This document shows positions 1-9,105 of a stretch of DNA of 64,000 bases, one piece after another (position 1 is the first letter of the stretch; every line of letters begins with the position of its first letter). This stretch comes from Flavobacterium terrisoli (GTDB taxonomy: Bacteria > Bacteroidota > Bacteroidia > Flavobacteriales > Flavobacteriaceae), in NCBI RefSeq assembly GCF_030167905.1, contig NZ_JARGNA010000003.1, positions 1 to 64,000 on the forward strand, written 5' to 3'. The notes under the pieces are model-generated. The model searched no databases, was not told the origin of the DNA, and saw nothing but the letters and a program-made list of their open reading frames with translations. The position numbers and the translations under genes are program-made.

Positions 1-1513
1 CAACCATTACTGACATGGGAGTTGCCAGACCCAGAGCACAAGGACAGGCTATGATTAATACAGCAATTGCATTTATAAAACCATAGACTAAGGCCGGTTC
101 GGGACCAAATTTTGTCCAAACAAAAAAGGTTATTACTGATATGATAACCACAATTGGCACAAAGTATTTGGATATACTATCTGCTAACTTTTGAATTGGT
201 GCTCTGGAACGTGAAGCATCATTAACCATTTGCACGATTTGAGAAAGCAGGGTTTCTGAACCCACTTTTTCGGCAACCATTACAAAAGATTTGTTTCCGT
301 TTATTGTTCCGGAAATTACGTTATCGCCTTTCTTTTTATCAACCGGTATTGGCTCACCAGTAATCATGGCTTCATCTATACTGCTTTCCCCATCGGTTAT
401 TTTTCCGTCAACCGGAATTTTATCTCCGGGTTTTACCCTCAATAAATCGCCTTTTTTGATATCGTGGATAGAAATTACTTTATCGCCGCCATCAACTACT
501 AAAGTAGCTTCGGTTGGTGCGAGTTTTAATAATTCTTTAATTGCGCCGCTCGTTTGACTGTGTGCCCTTGCTTCGAGTAATTGTCCTAACAAAACTAAAG
601 TCAGAATAACTGTTGTAGCTTCGAAGTATAATAATACCGTTCCGTGTTCTGTTTTGAATTCACTTGGAAAAATATCCGGAAAAAACATTCCGACTAAACT
701 AAATAGAAAAGCCACTCCTGTACCGATTCCGATAAGGGTAAACATATTCAAATTCCAAGTGATTATTGATTTCCAGGCGCGAACAAAGAATATCCAACAG
801 GCATAAAAAACAACAGGAAGCGATAATAGTAATTGTACCCAATTCCATTTTGAAGCAGCCATTAATTGCAATAGAGGATTGTTGTGTGCCATTTCAATCA
901 TGGCAATGGCGAAAATGGGAACCGTGAACAACACTGCAATTTTCATTTTTTTTACCAAATCTTTATACGTTTTTTGGTCTTCGCTTTCGCTTGGTTCCAT
1001 TGGTACTAAATCCATTCCACAAATAGGACATGAACCCGGAGTTTCGCTGATTACTTCGGGATGCATGGGACATGTATATAGAGTTTTAGCAGTAGTTAGC
1101 TCAGGTGCTTTGACTAAATCCATTCCACAAACGGGACAATCGCCTGCTTTATCATAAACTTTTTCACCTTCGCAATGCATTGGGCAATAGTATTTCCCTT
1201 GAGCATTACCTGGTATATTAGCCTCTTTTTTATGATCATGATTATGAGAGGAACAACATGACTTTACAGCGGATTCTTTAGTTGTAGTATCTATTATTGT
1301 TTTTCCATTACTCATTTCTATGGTATATTTTCCAACGGCGGTTAGTGCTTCCTGCAACTGTGTTGTTGGAACGTGCTTTTCCATAGTTATTGTGGCTATC
1401 GGTGGATTCAATGAAACTTTTGCCTCAATACCTTCAATAGTATTCAATGCTTTTTCGACTTTAGAGCGACAACCATCGCAAGTCATTCCGGTAATGCTGT
1501 AAGTATGTATCAT
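1..1513 (-). CDS. copA: Copper-translocating P-type ATPase, N-terminal part (cut by window edge)
   Basis: P1B-type ATPase that exports Cu(I) (or Ag) across the inner membrane using ATP. About 504 codons are visible from the ATG at 1513; the frame stays open to base 1. Order: HMA domain with GMTCDGC (about residues 8-14), a Cys/His-rich linker (CCSSHNHDH), two YHS-like metal ribbons (CPMHCEGEK...CPVCGMDL and CPMHPEV...CPICGMDL), transmembrane helices, the actuator motif MITGEP, and the ion-path motif CPCALGLATP close to the edge. The phosphorylation motif DKTGT lies outside the window. It is the last visible gene of the leftward metal array, 78 bp after the AraC-type regulator. Family assignment is secure; metal specificity (Cu versus Ag) is inference. 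Confidence 0.95.
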   Translation of the reverse strand, partial: MIHTYSITGMTCDGCRSKVEKALNTIEGIEAKVSLNPPIATITMEKHVPTTQLQEALTAVGKYTIEMSNGKTIIDTTTKESAVKSCCSSHNHDHKKEANIPGNAQGKYYCPMHCEGEKVYDKAGDCPVCGMDLVKAPELTTAKTLYTCPMHPEVISETPGSCPICGMDLVPMEPSESEDQKTYKDLVKKMKIAVLFTVPIFAIAMIEMAHNNPLLQLMAASKWNWVQLLLSLPVVFYACWIFFVRAWKSIITWNLNMFTLIGIGTGVAFLFSLVGMFFPDIFPSEFKTEHGTVLLYFEATTVILTLVLLGQLLEARAHSQTSGAIKELLKLAPTEATLVVDGGDKVISIHDIKKGDLLRVKPGDKIPVDGKITDGESSIDEAMITGEPIPVDKKKGDNVISGTINGNKSFVMVAEKVGSETLLSQIVQMVNDASRSRAPIQKLADSISKYFVPIVVIISVITFFVWTKFGPEPALVYGFINAIAVLIIACPCALGLATPMSVMV

Positions 1514-1591
1514 CTTTTATATTATTTTAATACAAATTTCTATCATAACTGTTTTATGCATTTGCACAATTTTGGGTTTGATTTGCAAGAT

Positions 1592-2155
1592 TTATAGATC
1601 TTCAATTTGCTTTCGTTTGATGGTTTTTATGTTCTTGAAGTGAGTTGGTGAAAAGCCGGTCACTTTTTTGAATTGGTTACTTAAATGCGATACGCTACTA
1701 TAATTTAATGAATAGGCTATTTGACTCAGCGATAATTCATCATACATAATCAACTCTTTTACTTTTTCAATTTTTTGATTGATGAAGTATTTTTCAATTG
1801 TTGTGTTTTCTACTTCGGAAAAGAGATTGCTTAGGGTATTATAATCTTGATGAAGATGTTGGAACAGAAACTCTGACAGGTTCGTTTTTAAATCATTATT
1901 TTTATTTTGGACCAAATCAATAATCAATGTTTTAATCTTATCGATTGTTTTACTTTTCCTGTCATCAATCAAATCAAAGCCAACAGCACGAAGATTTTTT
2001 AGCAATTCGTTTTTTTGACTTTCATCAATATCATTTTTCAATTCGACTTCACCCAATTCAACTGCAATAGGATTAATGCCCATATTTTCAAATACAGATT
2101 TCACTACCATCTTGCAGCGGCTGCATACCATATTTTTAATGTGTAGCTTCATCAT
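1592..2155 (-). CDS. AraC-family regulator with N-terminal HMA-like metal-binding segment
   Basis: Small (187 aa) one-component regulator. The N-terminus resembles a heavy-metal-associated domain, with C11 and C14 in MVCSRC followed by the beta-alpha-beta-like pattern of HMA folds. The C-terminal 60 residues form an AraC/XylS helix-turn-helix (LSLSQIAYSLNYSSVSHLSN, then FKKVTGFSPTHFK). The short linker between leaves no room for a sugar-binding cupin. It sits 7 bp downstream of the nuclease-like gene and upstream of copA. I infer that Cu(I) or a similar ion is sensed directly by the CxxC and controls this array. M1 and M2 are both possible starts. Confidence 0.85.
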   Translation of the reverse strand: MMKLHIKNMVCSRCKMVVKSVFENMGINPIAVELGEVELKNDIDESQKNELLKNLRAVGFDLIDDRKSKTIDKIKTLIIDLVQNKNNDLKTNLSEFLFQHLHQDYNTLSNLFSEVENTTIEKYFINQKIEKVKELIMYDELSLSQIAYSLNYSSVSHLSNQFKKVTGFSPTHFKNIKTIKRKQIEDL

Positions 2156-2162
2156 TGAGTTA

Positions 2163-3407
2163 TTAAATTGTTTTTGCTATTTTATCCATGATCGAATGGT
2201 CTGTACCGAATTTGCAAATTGCATCACAATTGGCCCTTAATTCTGAAAAAAGGATGTACTTAATATTCATTTTTGAATTTTTTATAACAGGTCTGTTAAG
2301 TTGTTGAATAACATCTTTTTCGCGATTGTCAGGGATTATGATATAAAAAACTTCATCACCATCAGAAATACTGAAATAAAGGTCGGAAAGGCGTAAAATA
2401 CCTGAGTAAATACTGGTGCTTTTTTCAACTTCAAATGCCCCAATAATATTGTTTGTTCCTTTTTCAAACCATAATACATCTATGAGTTTAATGGTGTTTT
2501 GCGTGTCTTTATCACAGGGCAATTCAGGAAATTTATTTATAGCCATAAAAGAAAAACTTTGACCATTGAAGGCTTTGCTTTTATCATTACTTGCCGGGGT
2601 AACATCGAATCCTAATGACGCTCCAATTTTCAATAAATGGTATTGCATCTCACTATGCAGATTATCTTCCTTTTTTTCTTCTATAATTTCTTTTTGGCGT
2701 TTTACTATGTTTTTTTCAAATTTATAACGCTCTTCTTCACTCAAATAGTCATCATTTCCTATGAGCATTTTTTGAGTGCCAATTTCAAAACACAAGCCTG
2801 CGATTGCACCTAAATCATTGGACAGTTCCGATTTGAATTTGGAATTTGTTTCCAGTAATGTCTCTCTAATTTTTAAGTATTCACTCCAGCTTCCGAGTTT
2901 TTTTTTGTCCTTGAACAAGAAATTAAAACCGTTTACAATTGCCGTGTTGAAAGGCGGAAACCAGGTTGGGTGCAAGAAATACAAAATACTGGCAACGGCC
3001 GGACCAAGTCCCTTAATTTTAAGTTCGTCGAGTTTTACAATTTCCCTAAGCACCTGTTCTTCGTTTTTTGCATTAATGCAATTTTCCAAGAATTGGCCAA
3101 AAGCAATTTTATTGGTTTGATTTTCATAGATGTCAGGAATTCGGAGTTTTGGTTTCCAATAAAAAGGATGTGAAACCCCTACAAATACCTGTTTTTGCTC
3201 GGCAATACAATTGAGCACAAATTCTAAGCTGCTGTTTTTAAAATCATTTGGAAATGATTTGTTTTTTATATCTTCAACAACCTGAATAATGCCTCGACGG
3301 ATAGTTCTGAACGCTTTTAACCGTTGGTCATTATCCACAAACCAAGTATTATAAACACTTTCTGAATCGTTTTTGTATTGCTGTATTATTTGATTAAAAT
3401 TGTTCAT
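2163..3407 (-). CDS. Putative nuclease: HhH-like N-terminus plus PD-(D/E)xK-like C-terminus
   Basis: 414 aa, not assigned to a named family. Residues about 128-165 (IKGLGPAVASILYFLHPTWF and onward) look like a helix-hairpin-helix DNA-binding element as in DNA glycosylases. Residues about 245-345 look like a restriction-endonuclease fold: an acidic residue in LIDVLW (D310) and, after a strand, AFEVEKS (E326, E328, K329), an ExE variant of the usual D...ExK site. A lysine/glutamate-rich coiled stretch (225-250) joins the halves. The gene lies between the CusB adaptors and the AraC regulator with gaps of 14 and 7 bp, so co-transcription is likely. A DNA repair or restriction role is inference; no metal-related motif is visible. 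Confidence 0.6.
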   Translation of the reverse strand: MNNFNQIIQQYKNDSESVYNTWFVDNDQRLKAFRTIRRGIIQVVEDIKNKSFPNDFKNSSLEFVLNCIAEQKQVFVGVSHPFYWKPKLRIPDIYENQTNKIAFGQFLENCINAKNEEQVLREIVKLDELKIKGLGPAVASILYFLHPTWFPPFNTAIVNGFNFLFKDKKKLGSWSEYLKIRETLLETNSKFKSELSNDLGAIAGLCFEIGTQKMLIGNDDYLSEEERYKFEKNIVKRQKEIIEEKKEDNLHSEMQYHLLKIGASLGFDVTPASNDKSKAFNGQSFSFMAINKFPELPCDKDTQNTIKLIDVLWFEKGTNNIIGAFEVEKSTSIYSGILRLSDLYFSISDGDEVFYIIIPDNREKDVIQQLNRPVIKNSKMNIKYILFSELRANCDAICKFGTDHSIMDKIAKTI

Positions 3408-3421
3408 CCTTACTGTTTAAA

Positions 3422-4666
3422 TTACATTTTCATGCCTTCCATCGGGTCGCTGCCTTTGCGGAATTTATATTCGCTATTGATGGCATAGGCTCCTGTTATC
3501 ACTACTTTTTGACCATTGGCAATTTTTGTTTTGATTTCTATCAGTCCATTAGTTTCAATTCCTGTTTCTACCATTAGATTTTCATAAACTCCCGGTTTTT
3601 TTTCTACCCAGATGTAGGATGCGTTTTCTTCTCTAATTACTGCATCGGTAGGAATGTAGATTCCTTTACCGCCGGAAATCATCAATTTTGCAATGGCCTG
3701 CATTCCCGGTTTTAAGATTAGATTTTGATTTGGGACTTCAAATCGAATCAATAGTAAACGGGTTTCCGGGTTTATTTCGGGATTGATAAATGAGACTTTA
3801 GCACTTATAGATTTATCGGGAAAATCGGCAAAAGTTATGGTAGCATTTTGACCTATTTTAAGACTATTGAAATAGTTGATATTTACTTGTGTTTCGAGCC
3901 AAAGTTTACTTAAATCGGTTACTTTAATTATTGGAGTTCCTTCCATGACATAACTCCCTTCAACGGCAGTTATTTCAGAAATTGTACCACCGACAGTGCT
4001 GTAAAATGTGGTATAGGGCGAAACATCTTTGTTGCTTTTTATATTCTCAATTTGAGTGTTGGACAAACCATAGAAGAGAAGCTTTTGTTTGGCCGCATTC
4101 ATTATGCTTTTTGCATTTTTTCCAAAATCACCGGGCATCTCCAATTGTTTAAAGGCAGTATAATAGTCTTGTTTTGCTATTGCAATATCTTCACTGTACA
4201 ATTGATATATTGGCTTGTTCTTGGATAGGTAATCACCCGTTGATTTGAAATACAATTTTTCAATTCTGCCCATTGCTTTTGAAGAAATGGTTTTTGATTC
4301 TTCCTGATTGAATGTTAAAACACCGGTGTACTTTTGTTCTACATTATTTTGGGTTTGTTCGATAACCTGAGTTGTGATATTACCAAGTTTAATTTGCTGT
4401 TTGCTCAAACTTATTTGATTAACCTCATTATCATCCTGTTTTATGGGTGTTAACTCCATGTGGCAAATAGGACATTTCCCGGGTTTGTCTTCTTTTACTT
4501 GAGGATCCATAGAACAGGTATAAAAAGTTGTTTCTTTCTTATCATGTTGTGAGTGGTCTTCTTCTTTTTTACCATGCTGAGAATGGTCTTCTTTTTTAGG
4601 AGAATTACAAGCGGTAAGTACCATGACAAGCAATAAAAAGAAGCCTATTTGATTTAATTTTTTCAT
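3422..4666 (-). CDS. cusB: Efflux RND periplasmic adaptor, CusB-like lipoprotein (copy 2)
   Basis: 414 aa membrane-fusion protein linking the RND pump to the outer-membrane channel and handing periplasmic metal to it. The signal peptide ends in a lipobox (VLTAC, C20). A His-rich duplicated segment (DHSQHGKKE, DHSQHDKKE) follows, then a metal ribbon TCSMDPQV...CPICHMEL (about 50-72), then barrel-sandwich/hairpin/beta-barrel segments typical of the family (FKSTGDYLSKNKPIYQLYSE; VEGSYVMEGTPIIKVTDLSK; ILKPGMQA). It starts 2 bp after the first adaptor. The His/Met/Cys content supports a soft-metal substrate. Confidence 0.9.
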   Translation of the reverse strand: MKKLNQIGFFLLLVMVLTACNSPKKEDHSQHGKKEEDHSQHDKKETTFYTCSMDPQVKEDKPGKCPICHMELTPIKQDDNEVNQISLSKQQIKLGNITTQVIEQTQNNVEQKYTGVLTFNQEESKTISSKAMGRIEKLYFKSTGDYLSKNKPIYQLYSEDIAIAKQDYYTAFKQLEMPGDFGKNAKSIMNAAKQKLLFYGLSNTQIENIKSNKDVSPYTTFYSTVGGTISEITAVEGSYVMEGTPIIKVTDLSKLWLETQVNINYFNSLKIGQNATITFADFPDKSISAKVSFINPEINPETRLLLIRFEVPNQNLILKPGMQAIAKLMISGGKGIYIPTDAVIREENASYIWVEKKPGVYENLMVETGIETNGLIEIKTKIANGQKVVITGAYAINSEYKFRKGSDPMEGMKM

Positions 4667-4668
4667 AC

Positions 4669-5916
4669 TTACTCGGTTTTAATAAAGCTTTCGCTATCGA
4701 TTAAATATTGGGCATTTTTTGCAATGGTGTCTCTAACTGAAATACCTTCAATGATTTGAATATAGCCGTTCATTTCAAATCCTGTTTTTACCGGTATTGC
4801 TTTAAAGCCATTTTGAGATTTGATAAAAGCGATTTTTTTATTACCAGTGCTTACCAATGCGTCTTTTTGAACCCAAATGCCGCGTATAGACTGCGTTTTT
4901 ATAATACCCTGCAATCTCAATCCTATTGGCAATTTGAGTGTGCTATTGTTTAAATAAACCCTAATTCTATTGGTTTTGTCGGCGGCATTAAATTGTGTTT
5001 CAATAAAATTGATTTTGGCCTCTATTGATTCCTCCTCATTGAGTTCAGACGTTATTTTAATGGCTTGGTTAACTTTAATCAGACTGCTGCTTTCTTGTGT
5101 TATGTTGAATATTCCCCAAACTTTATCGGTATTTACTAATTTAAAGATAACTTCTCCTTTTTTGACATAGCTGCCTTCTTTTAAGTCAAGCTTTTCAGTA
5201 CTGCTGTTTATACTTTGCATCCCGGAGTTTGATGATGTATCCATTGTTTCTGTTCCCATGACAATCCCATTGGAAGGACTATAGACAGTTATTTTAGGGT
5301 TGGCCTTTTTTGAACTAACCAGAGCGCTTATTTGATTTTGAGTCATACCGTAAAGCAACAGCTTTTGTTTTGAGGCCTCAATAATTGAACGGTTATCACT
5401 ATCATTTGAAACTAAATAAATAAAGTTTTCCTGCTCTGTTAAAAGTTCAGGGCTGTATAAATCAAATAATTTTTGCCCTTTGTTAATTCGTTGGTATTTA
5501 AAATTCACATATATCTTTTCTATTCGGCCACTTATTTTTGCCGCAATATTTACAGCTGAATTTGGGTCATAAGCAACAATGCCTGGAAGATTGATTTCAC
5601 CGCTTAAAGTTGAGTCTACTGCTGTTGTAGTTTGAAACTTGCCCACGATAAAGTTATCTGTTGGTTTGATGACATTATCAATATTATGGTCTTCATTGGC
5701 ATGATTGTCTGTTATTTTTTTTACTAAAGTCATTCCGCAAATAGGGCAGTTTCCCGGTTTATCCCTAATAATTTGGGGATGCATGGAGCAGGTATAGACA
5801 ACTGCCTGATGAGAACCTGCTGAATGATCTTCATATTTAACTACAAAGAAATAAATAGCAGAACCAATTATGGCTGTTACGCCTAAAATCAAACCATATT
5901 TTATATACTTATTCAT
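4669..5916 (-). CDS. cusB: Efflux RND periplasmic adaptor, CusB-like (copy 1)
   Basis: 415 aa paralogue of the neighbouring adaptor. It has an N-terminal membrane anchor (about 7-26) rather than a lipobox, and a heavy-metal ribbon TCSMHPQIIRDKPGNCPICG (about 42-61). It then has the adaptor core with a lipoyl-like half (INKGQKLFDLYSPELLTEQE) and the returning half (EGSYVKKGEVIFKLVNTDK). The start overlaps the end of the TolC gene by 4 bp, so the two are translationally coupled. Two adaptors may form a mixed hexamer on one pump or act at different maturation steps; that is inference. Confidence 0.9.
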   Translation of the reverse strand: MNKYIKYGLILGVTAIIGSAIYFFVVKYEDHSAGSHQAVVYTCSMHPQIIRDKPGNCPICGMTLVKKITDNHANEDHNIDNVIKPTDNFIVGKFQTTTAVDSTLSGEINLPGIVAYDPNSAVNIAAKISGRIEKIYVNFKYQRINKGQKLFDLYSPELLTEQENFIYLVSNDSDNRSIIEASKQKLLLYGMTQNQISALVSSKKANPKITVYSPSNGIVMGTETMDTSSNSGMQSINSSTEKLDLKEGSYVKKGEVIFKLVNTDKVWGIFNITQESSSLIKVNQAIKITSELNEEESIEAKINFIETQFNAADKTNRIRVYLNNSTLKLPIGLRLQGIIKTQSIRGIWVQKDALVSTGNKKIAFIKSQNGFKAIPVKTGFEMNGYIQIIEGISVRDTIAKNAQYLIDSESFIKTE

Positions 5917-7172
5917 AGTTGCTTAATTTCGAGTTGTTTTTCGATTTCTACCTGAGTGCTAAGTATGGACTGCAATTTGTTGAGCGCATCCATTTGGGCC
6001 ATGTTCAAAGCTTCCCAAGCATCTAAGACCAGGAATAAATCACCGGTATTGTTTTGCCATGCCAATACTGAGGTATCATAATTTTTACGCAATGAAGGAA
6101 TAATACTTTTTTCGGAGATGGTGTATTGTTTTTTGAGGTTTGAAAGTTCTGTATTCATGCCCGAAATCATCCCAACGGTTTCATTTAAAATCATTTGTTT
6201 TTGCCAATTCAGGCTTTCGTTTTTAATTTGAAAACTACTGATGTTGGCTTTGTTCATTTTAGTTGACCAAGGCATAGGTATAGTCATCATACCCATTAGT
6301 GAGAATTGCTGTGGCTGTTGTCCAAAAGCAAACATGTGGTCATATTTAACTCCAAATTCGGGTAGAAATTTTGATTTTTCTGCATCAATTTTCAGTTGGT
6401 TTACTTCCATGGTTCTTTTGATGGCATTTATATCACTTCTGTTTTTGGAAATTGATGAGGTGTCCAATAGTTGTGAATTGTATTCCTTTAGTTCGAATGC
6501 TTCTTCAATTTCAAACACCATATTTTTATCTCTTGACATTAGAGTGTTGAGCATAATTCTTTTTTGTGAAATATCATTCTGAAGCATTATAATCATACTT
6601 TCTAACTCATTATATTGAGATTTTGCTTTATAATAAGTGGGGAGTTTATCCATATTGTACTGGTATCTTATTTCCATGCTTTTTATCATGTATTTTAAGA
6701 GTAGTAAGTTATCATTGGCCACTTTGACTTTTTTGTTTAGTACAAGCCATTGATAATAATTTGTCTTGGCTATAGCATAAAGCTGATTTAAAGTGTAATT
6801 TTTGTTTTCTTTTTCAACAGATGACATTGCGTTCATATACTTGTATTCGGCATTTTGTTTTTTTGAATTGGGAATCATTTGTGAGACTCCAATCATATAA
6901 CTGCCCATGCCAGGACTCATATCATCTGCTTTCCACATTTTGGTATTGTAGGGCGTCATAAAAAAACCGGTTTCTACTTGAGGTGCCATCCAGCTTTTAG
7001 CCCCTTTTGCAGCAGCATCCATACTTTGGATATCGGCATCATACATTTTTAGCTGCGGATTATCGGTTTTGATTGTGCTCAAGATATTATCCAGTGAAAC
7101 AATCTGTGCATTAGCAATTGTAAAGCTTAAAATCAAAAAGCTTATAACGATATAATATTTATTCTTTAACAT
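5913..7172 (-). CDS. cusC: TolC-family outer-membrane efflux protein (CusC-like)
   Basis: 419 aa with a cleavable signal peptide (cut after IANA). Two outer-membrane-efflux repeats have the long alpha-helical pattern of TolC channels (for example MDAAAKGAKSW early and VEKENKNYTLNQLYAIAKTN mid-protein). Met-rich stretches (MTPYNTKMWKADDMSPGMGS; FSLMGMMTIPMPW) fit a copper or silver pathway. The 5' end overlaps the 3' end of the CusA C-terminal ORF by 14 bp and the 3' end overlaps the first adaptor by 4 bp, showing a tightly coupled cusA-cusC-cusB-cusB set. Confidence 0.9.
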   Translation of the reverse strand: MLKNKYYIVISFLILSFTIANAQIVSLDNILSTIKTDNPQLKMYDADIQSMDAAAKGAKSWMAPQVETGFFMTPYNTKMWKADDMSPGMGSYMIGVSQMIPNSKKQNAEYKYMNAMSSVEKENKNYTLNQLYAIAKTNYYQWLVLNKKVKVANDNLLLLKYMIKSMEIRYQYNMDKLPTYYKAKSQYNELESMIIMLQNDISQKRIMLNTLMSRDKNMVFEIEEAFELKEYNSQLLDTSSISKNRSDINAIKRTMEVNQLKIDAEKSKFLPEFGVKYDHMFAFGQQPQQFSLMGMMTIPMPWSTKMNKANISSFQIKNESLNWQKQMILNETVGMISGMNTELSNLKKQYTISEKSIIPSLRKNYDTSVLAWQNNTGDLFLVLDAWEALNMAQMDALNKLQSILSTQVEIEKQLEIKQL

Positions 7173-9099
7173 CTATAAGTTCTATTTTGCCTTTAGTTTT
7201 TAATTCGTGAAGTTTCACCATTTCAAAAACAATAGGAGTTACTAATAATACATAAATTGTAGAAGTAATTGTCCCACCAATAAGCGGAACTGTGATAGGT
7301 AGCATCACATCGGCACCAGTCCCCGTTGCCCAAAGTATTGGGATAAGACCAAACAAAGAAACCGAAACCGTCATTAATTTTGGTCTTAACCTTTTGGCTG
7401 AGCCATCGACAATATATTGTTTTAATATGTCTTCAGTAATAGTTTGTGAACTGTTCCCATGTTTTTCGACCATTTTGTTCATCGATTCATTTAAATAGAT
7501 AGTCATTAACATGGCTGTTTCAATGGCCATTCCGAAGAGGGCAATAAAACCAACTGCAACTGCAACAGATAAATTAATTCCATAAAAGTAGACCATAAAA
7601 ACACCACCAATTAAAGCAAAAGGTACTGTTATCATAGTAATTAGAGATTCTTTCATGGAGTGGTAAGTAAAATATAAAATAAGGAAGATAATTATCACCA
7701 CAATTGGTAGTATGATGCTTAGCGTTTTATTGGCTCTCAACTGATTTTCCCACTGGCCACTCCATTCAATGTAATATCCTTTTGGCATTTTAGACATCAT
7801 TGAATTTAATTTTTTCTGAGCTTCTTTCACAGTACTACCTAAATCTCGATCACGTACATTAAACAGCACACTTCCCCGAAGCATGGCATTTTCGCTATTT
7901 ATCATAGGCGGCCCATCGCTTATTTTTACCTCTGCAATGGTTTCTAAAGGAATTGGGCCATATTGCATCGTTTGGACTTGCAATTTTTTCAGTGCATCAA
8001 TACTGTTTCTATATTCTTGTGCATATCTGGCATTTACAGAGAAGCGTTGTCGTCCTTCAATTGTAGTTGTCAGTTTCATTCCTCCGATAGCTGCTTCAAC
8101 AACTGCATTAATATCGTCAATTGAAAGGCCGTATCGTCCCAACATTTCCCTTTTGGCTTCAATATCGATGTATCTTCCGCCGGTAATTGGCTCTGCATAT
8201 AAATCTTTTACACCCGAAGTACCTTCGAGTGCTTTTTTGATTTTTTGAGATAGTGCATTAATAGTATCTAAACTTTCTCCGTAAACCTTAATCCCAACAT
8301 CGGTTCGGATACCGGTAGAAAGCATGTTTATTCTGTTAATGATAGGTTGTGTAAAGCCGTTGGTTACTCCAGGAATTTGAAGTTTATTGTTTATTTCGGT
8401 AATGATGTCATTCTTCGTTTTTCCTTCTCTCCATTCACTTTGAGGTTTTAATAAAATGATGGTTTCAATCATGCTGATAGGGCTGTTATCTGTAGCTGTA
8501 TTTGCTCTACCGGCTTTTCCTAACACATGGTCTACTTCGGGAATTGATTTTATGAGTTTGTCTTGAACCTGCAATATTCTTTTTACTTCCGAGTTGGAAA
8601 CATCGGGCAAAGTAACCGGCATGAAAAGTACAGAGCCTTCATCCAACGGTGGCATAAACTCGGAACCTAAGCGAGTAAACATCACTAAACCAATTAGTAA
8701 AGCGACTATATTAATTCCTAAAACCGTTTTCCTCCATTTCAAACAAAAAACTAAAATTGGAGTATATATACTTTCCAGTTTTCTGTTGATTGGATTTTTA
8801 TTCTCAGGGCGAAGTTTGCCTTTTAATAAAAAGCTTATAAGCACCGGTGTGAGTGTGATGGCTAAAAATGCATCAACGATAAGAATGAAAGATTTAGTCC
8901 AAGCCAAAGGGCTAAACAACTTTCCTTCCATACCTGTGAGTAAAAAAACCGGTAGAAAAGAAGCAATTACGATTAGTGTTGAGTAAAAAACACCCGGACC
9001 TACTAACTTTGATGACTTTTCAATTAGTTGAAGTTTTTCATCAGAGGATAAAGGGTCGTGTTCCTTTTTGAATAAATTTTTAATTTTTTCTATCATCAT
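7159..9099 (-). CDS. cusA: Heavy-metal RND transporter CusA, C-terminal part (split gene)
   Basis: 646 aa covering the CusA pump from the cytoplasmic loop after TM4 to the C-terminus. It contains the next membrane helices (GVFYSTLIVIASFLPVFLLT), the large second periplasmic porter domain, and the final TM bundle (ILPIVVIIIFLILYFTYHSM; VAVGFIALFGMAIETAMLMT). It lies in exactly the same reading frame as the upstream ORF 9106-10386. Only TAA plus two codons separate the last sense codon of one from the ATG of the other, so this is a full-length CusA (about 1,075 codons) interrupted by one nonsense codon. It may be a true pseudogene, a reinitiated two-chain pump or a read-through product. Confidence 0.85.
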   Translation of the reverse strand: MMIEKIKNLFKKEHDPLSSDEKLQLIEKSSKLVGPGVFYSTLIVIASFLPVFLLTGMEGKLFSPLAWTKSFILIVDAFLAITLTPVLISFLLKGKLRPENKNPINRKLESIYTPILVFCLKWRKTVLGINIVALLIGLVMFTRLGSEFMPPLDEGSVLFMPVTLPDVSNSEVKRILQVQDKLIKSIPEVDHVLGKAGRANTATDNSPISMIETIILLKPQSEWREGKTKNDIITEINNKLQIPGVTNGFTQPIINRINMLSTGIRTDVGIKVYGESLDTINALSQKIKKALEGTSGVKDLYAEPITGGRYIDIEAKREMLGRYGLSIDDINAVVEAAIGGMKLTTTIEGRQRFSVNARYAQEYRNSIDALKKLQVQTMQYGPIPLETIAEVKISDGPPMINSENAMLRGSVLFNVRDRDLGSTVKEAQKKLNSMMSKMPKGYYIEWSGQWENQLRANKTLSIILPIVVIIIFLILYFTYHSMKESLITMITVPFALIGGVFMVYFYGINLSVAVAVGFIALFGMAIETAMLMTIYLNESMNKMVEKHGNSSQTITEDILKQYIVDGSAKRLRPKLMTVSVSLFGLIPILWATGTGADVMLPITVPLIGGTITSTIYVLLVTPIVFEMVKLHELKTKGKIELIDVKE

Positions 9100-9105
9100 A
9101 CCAAT

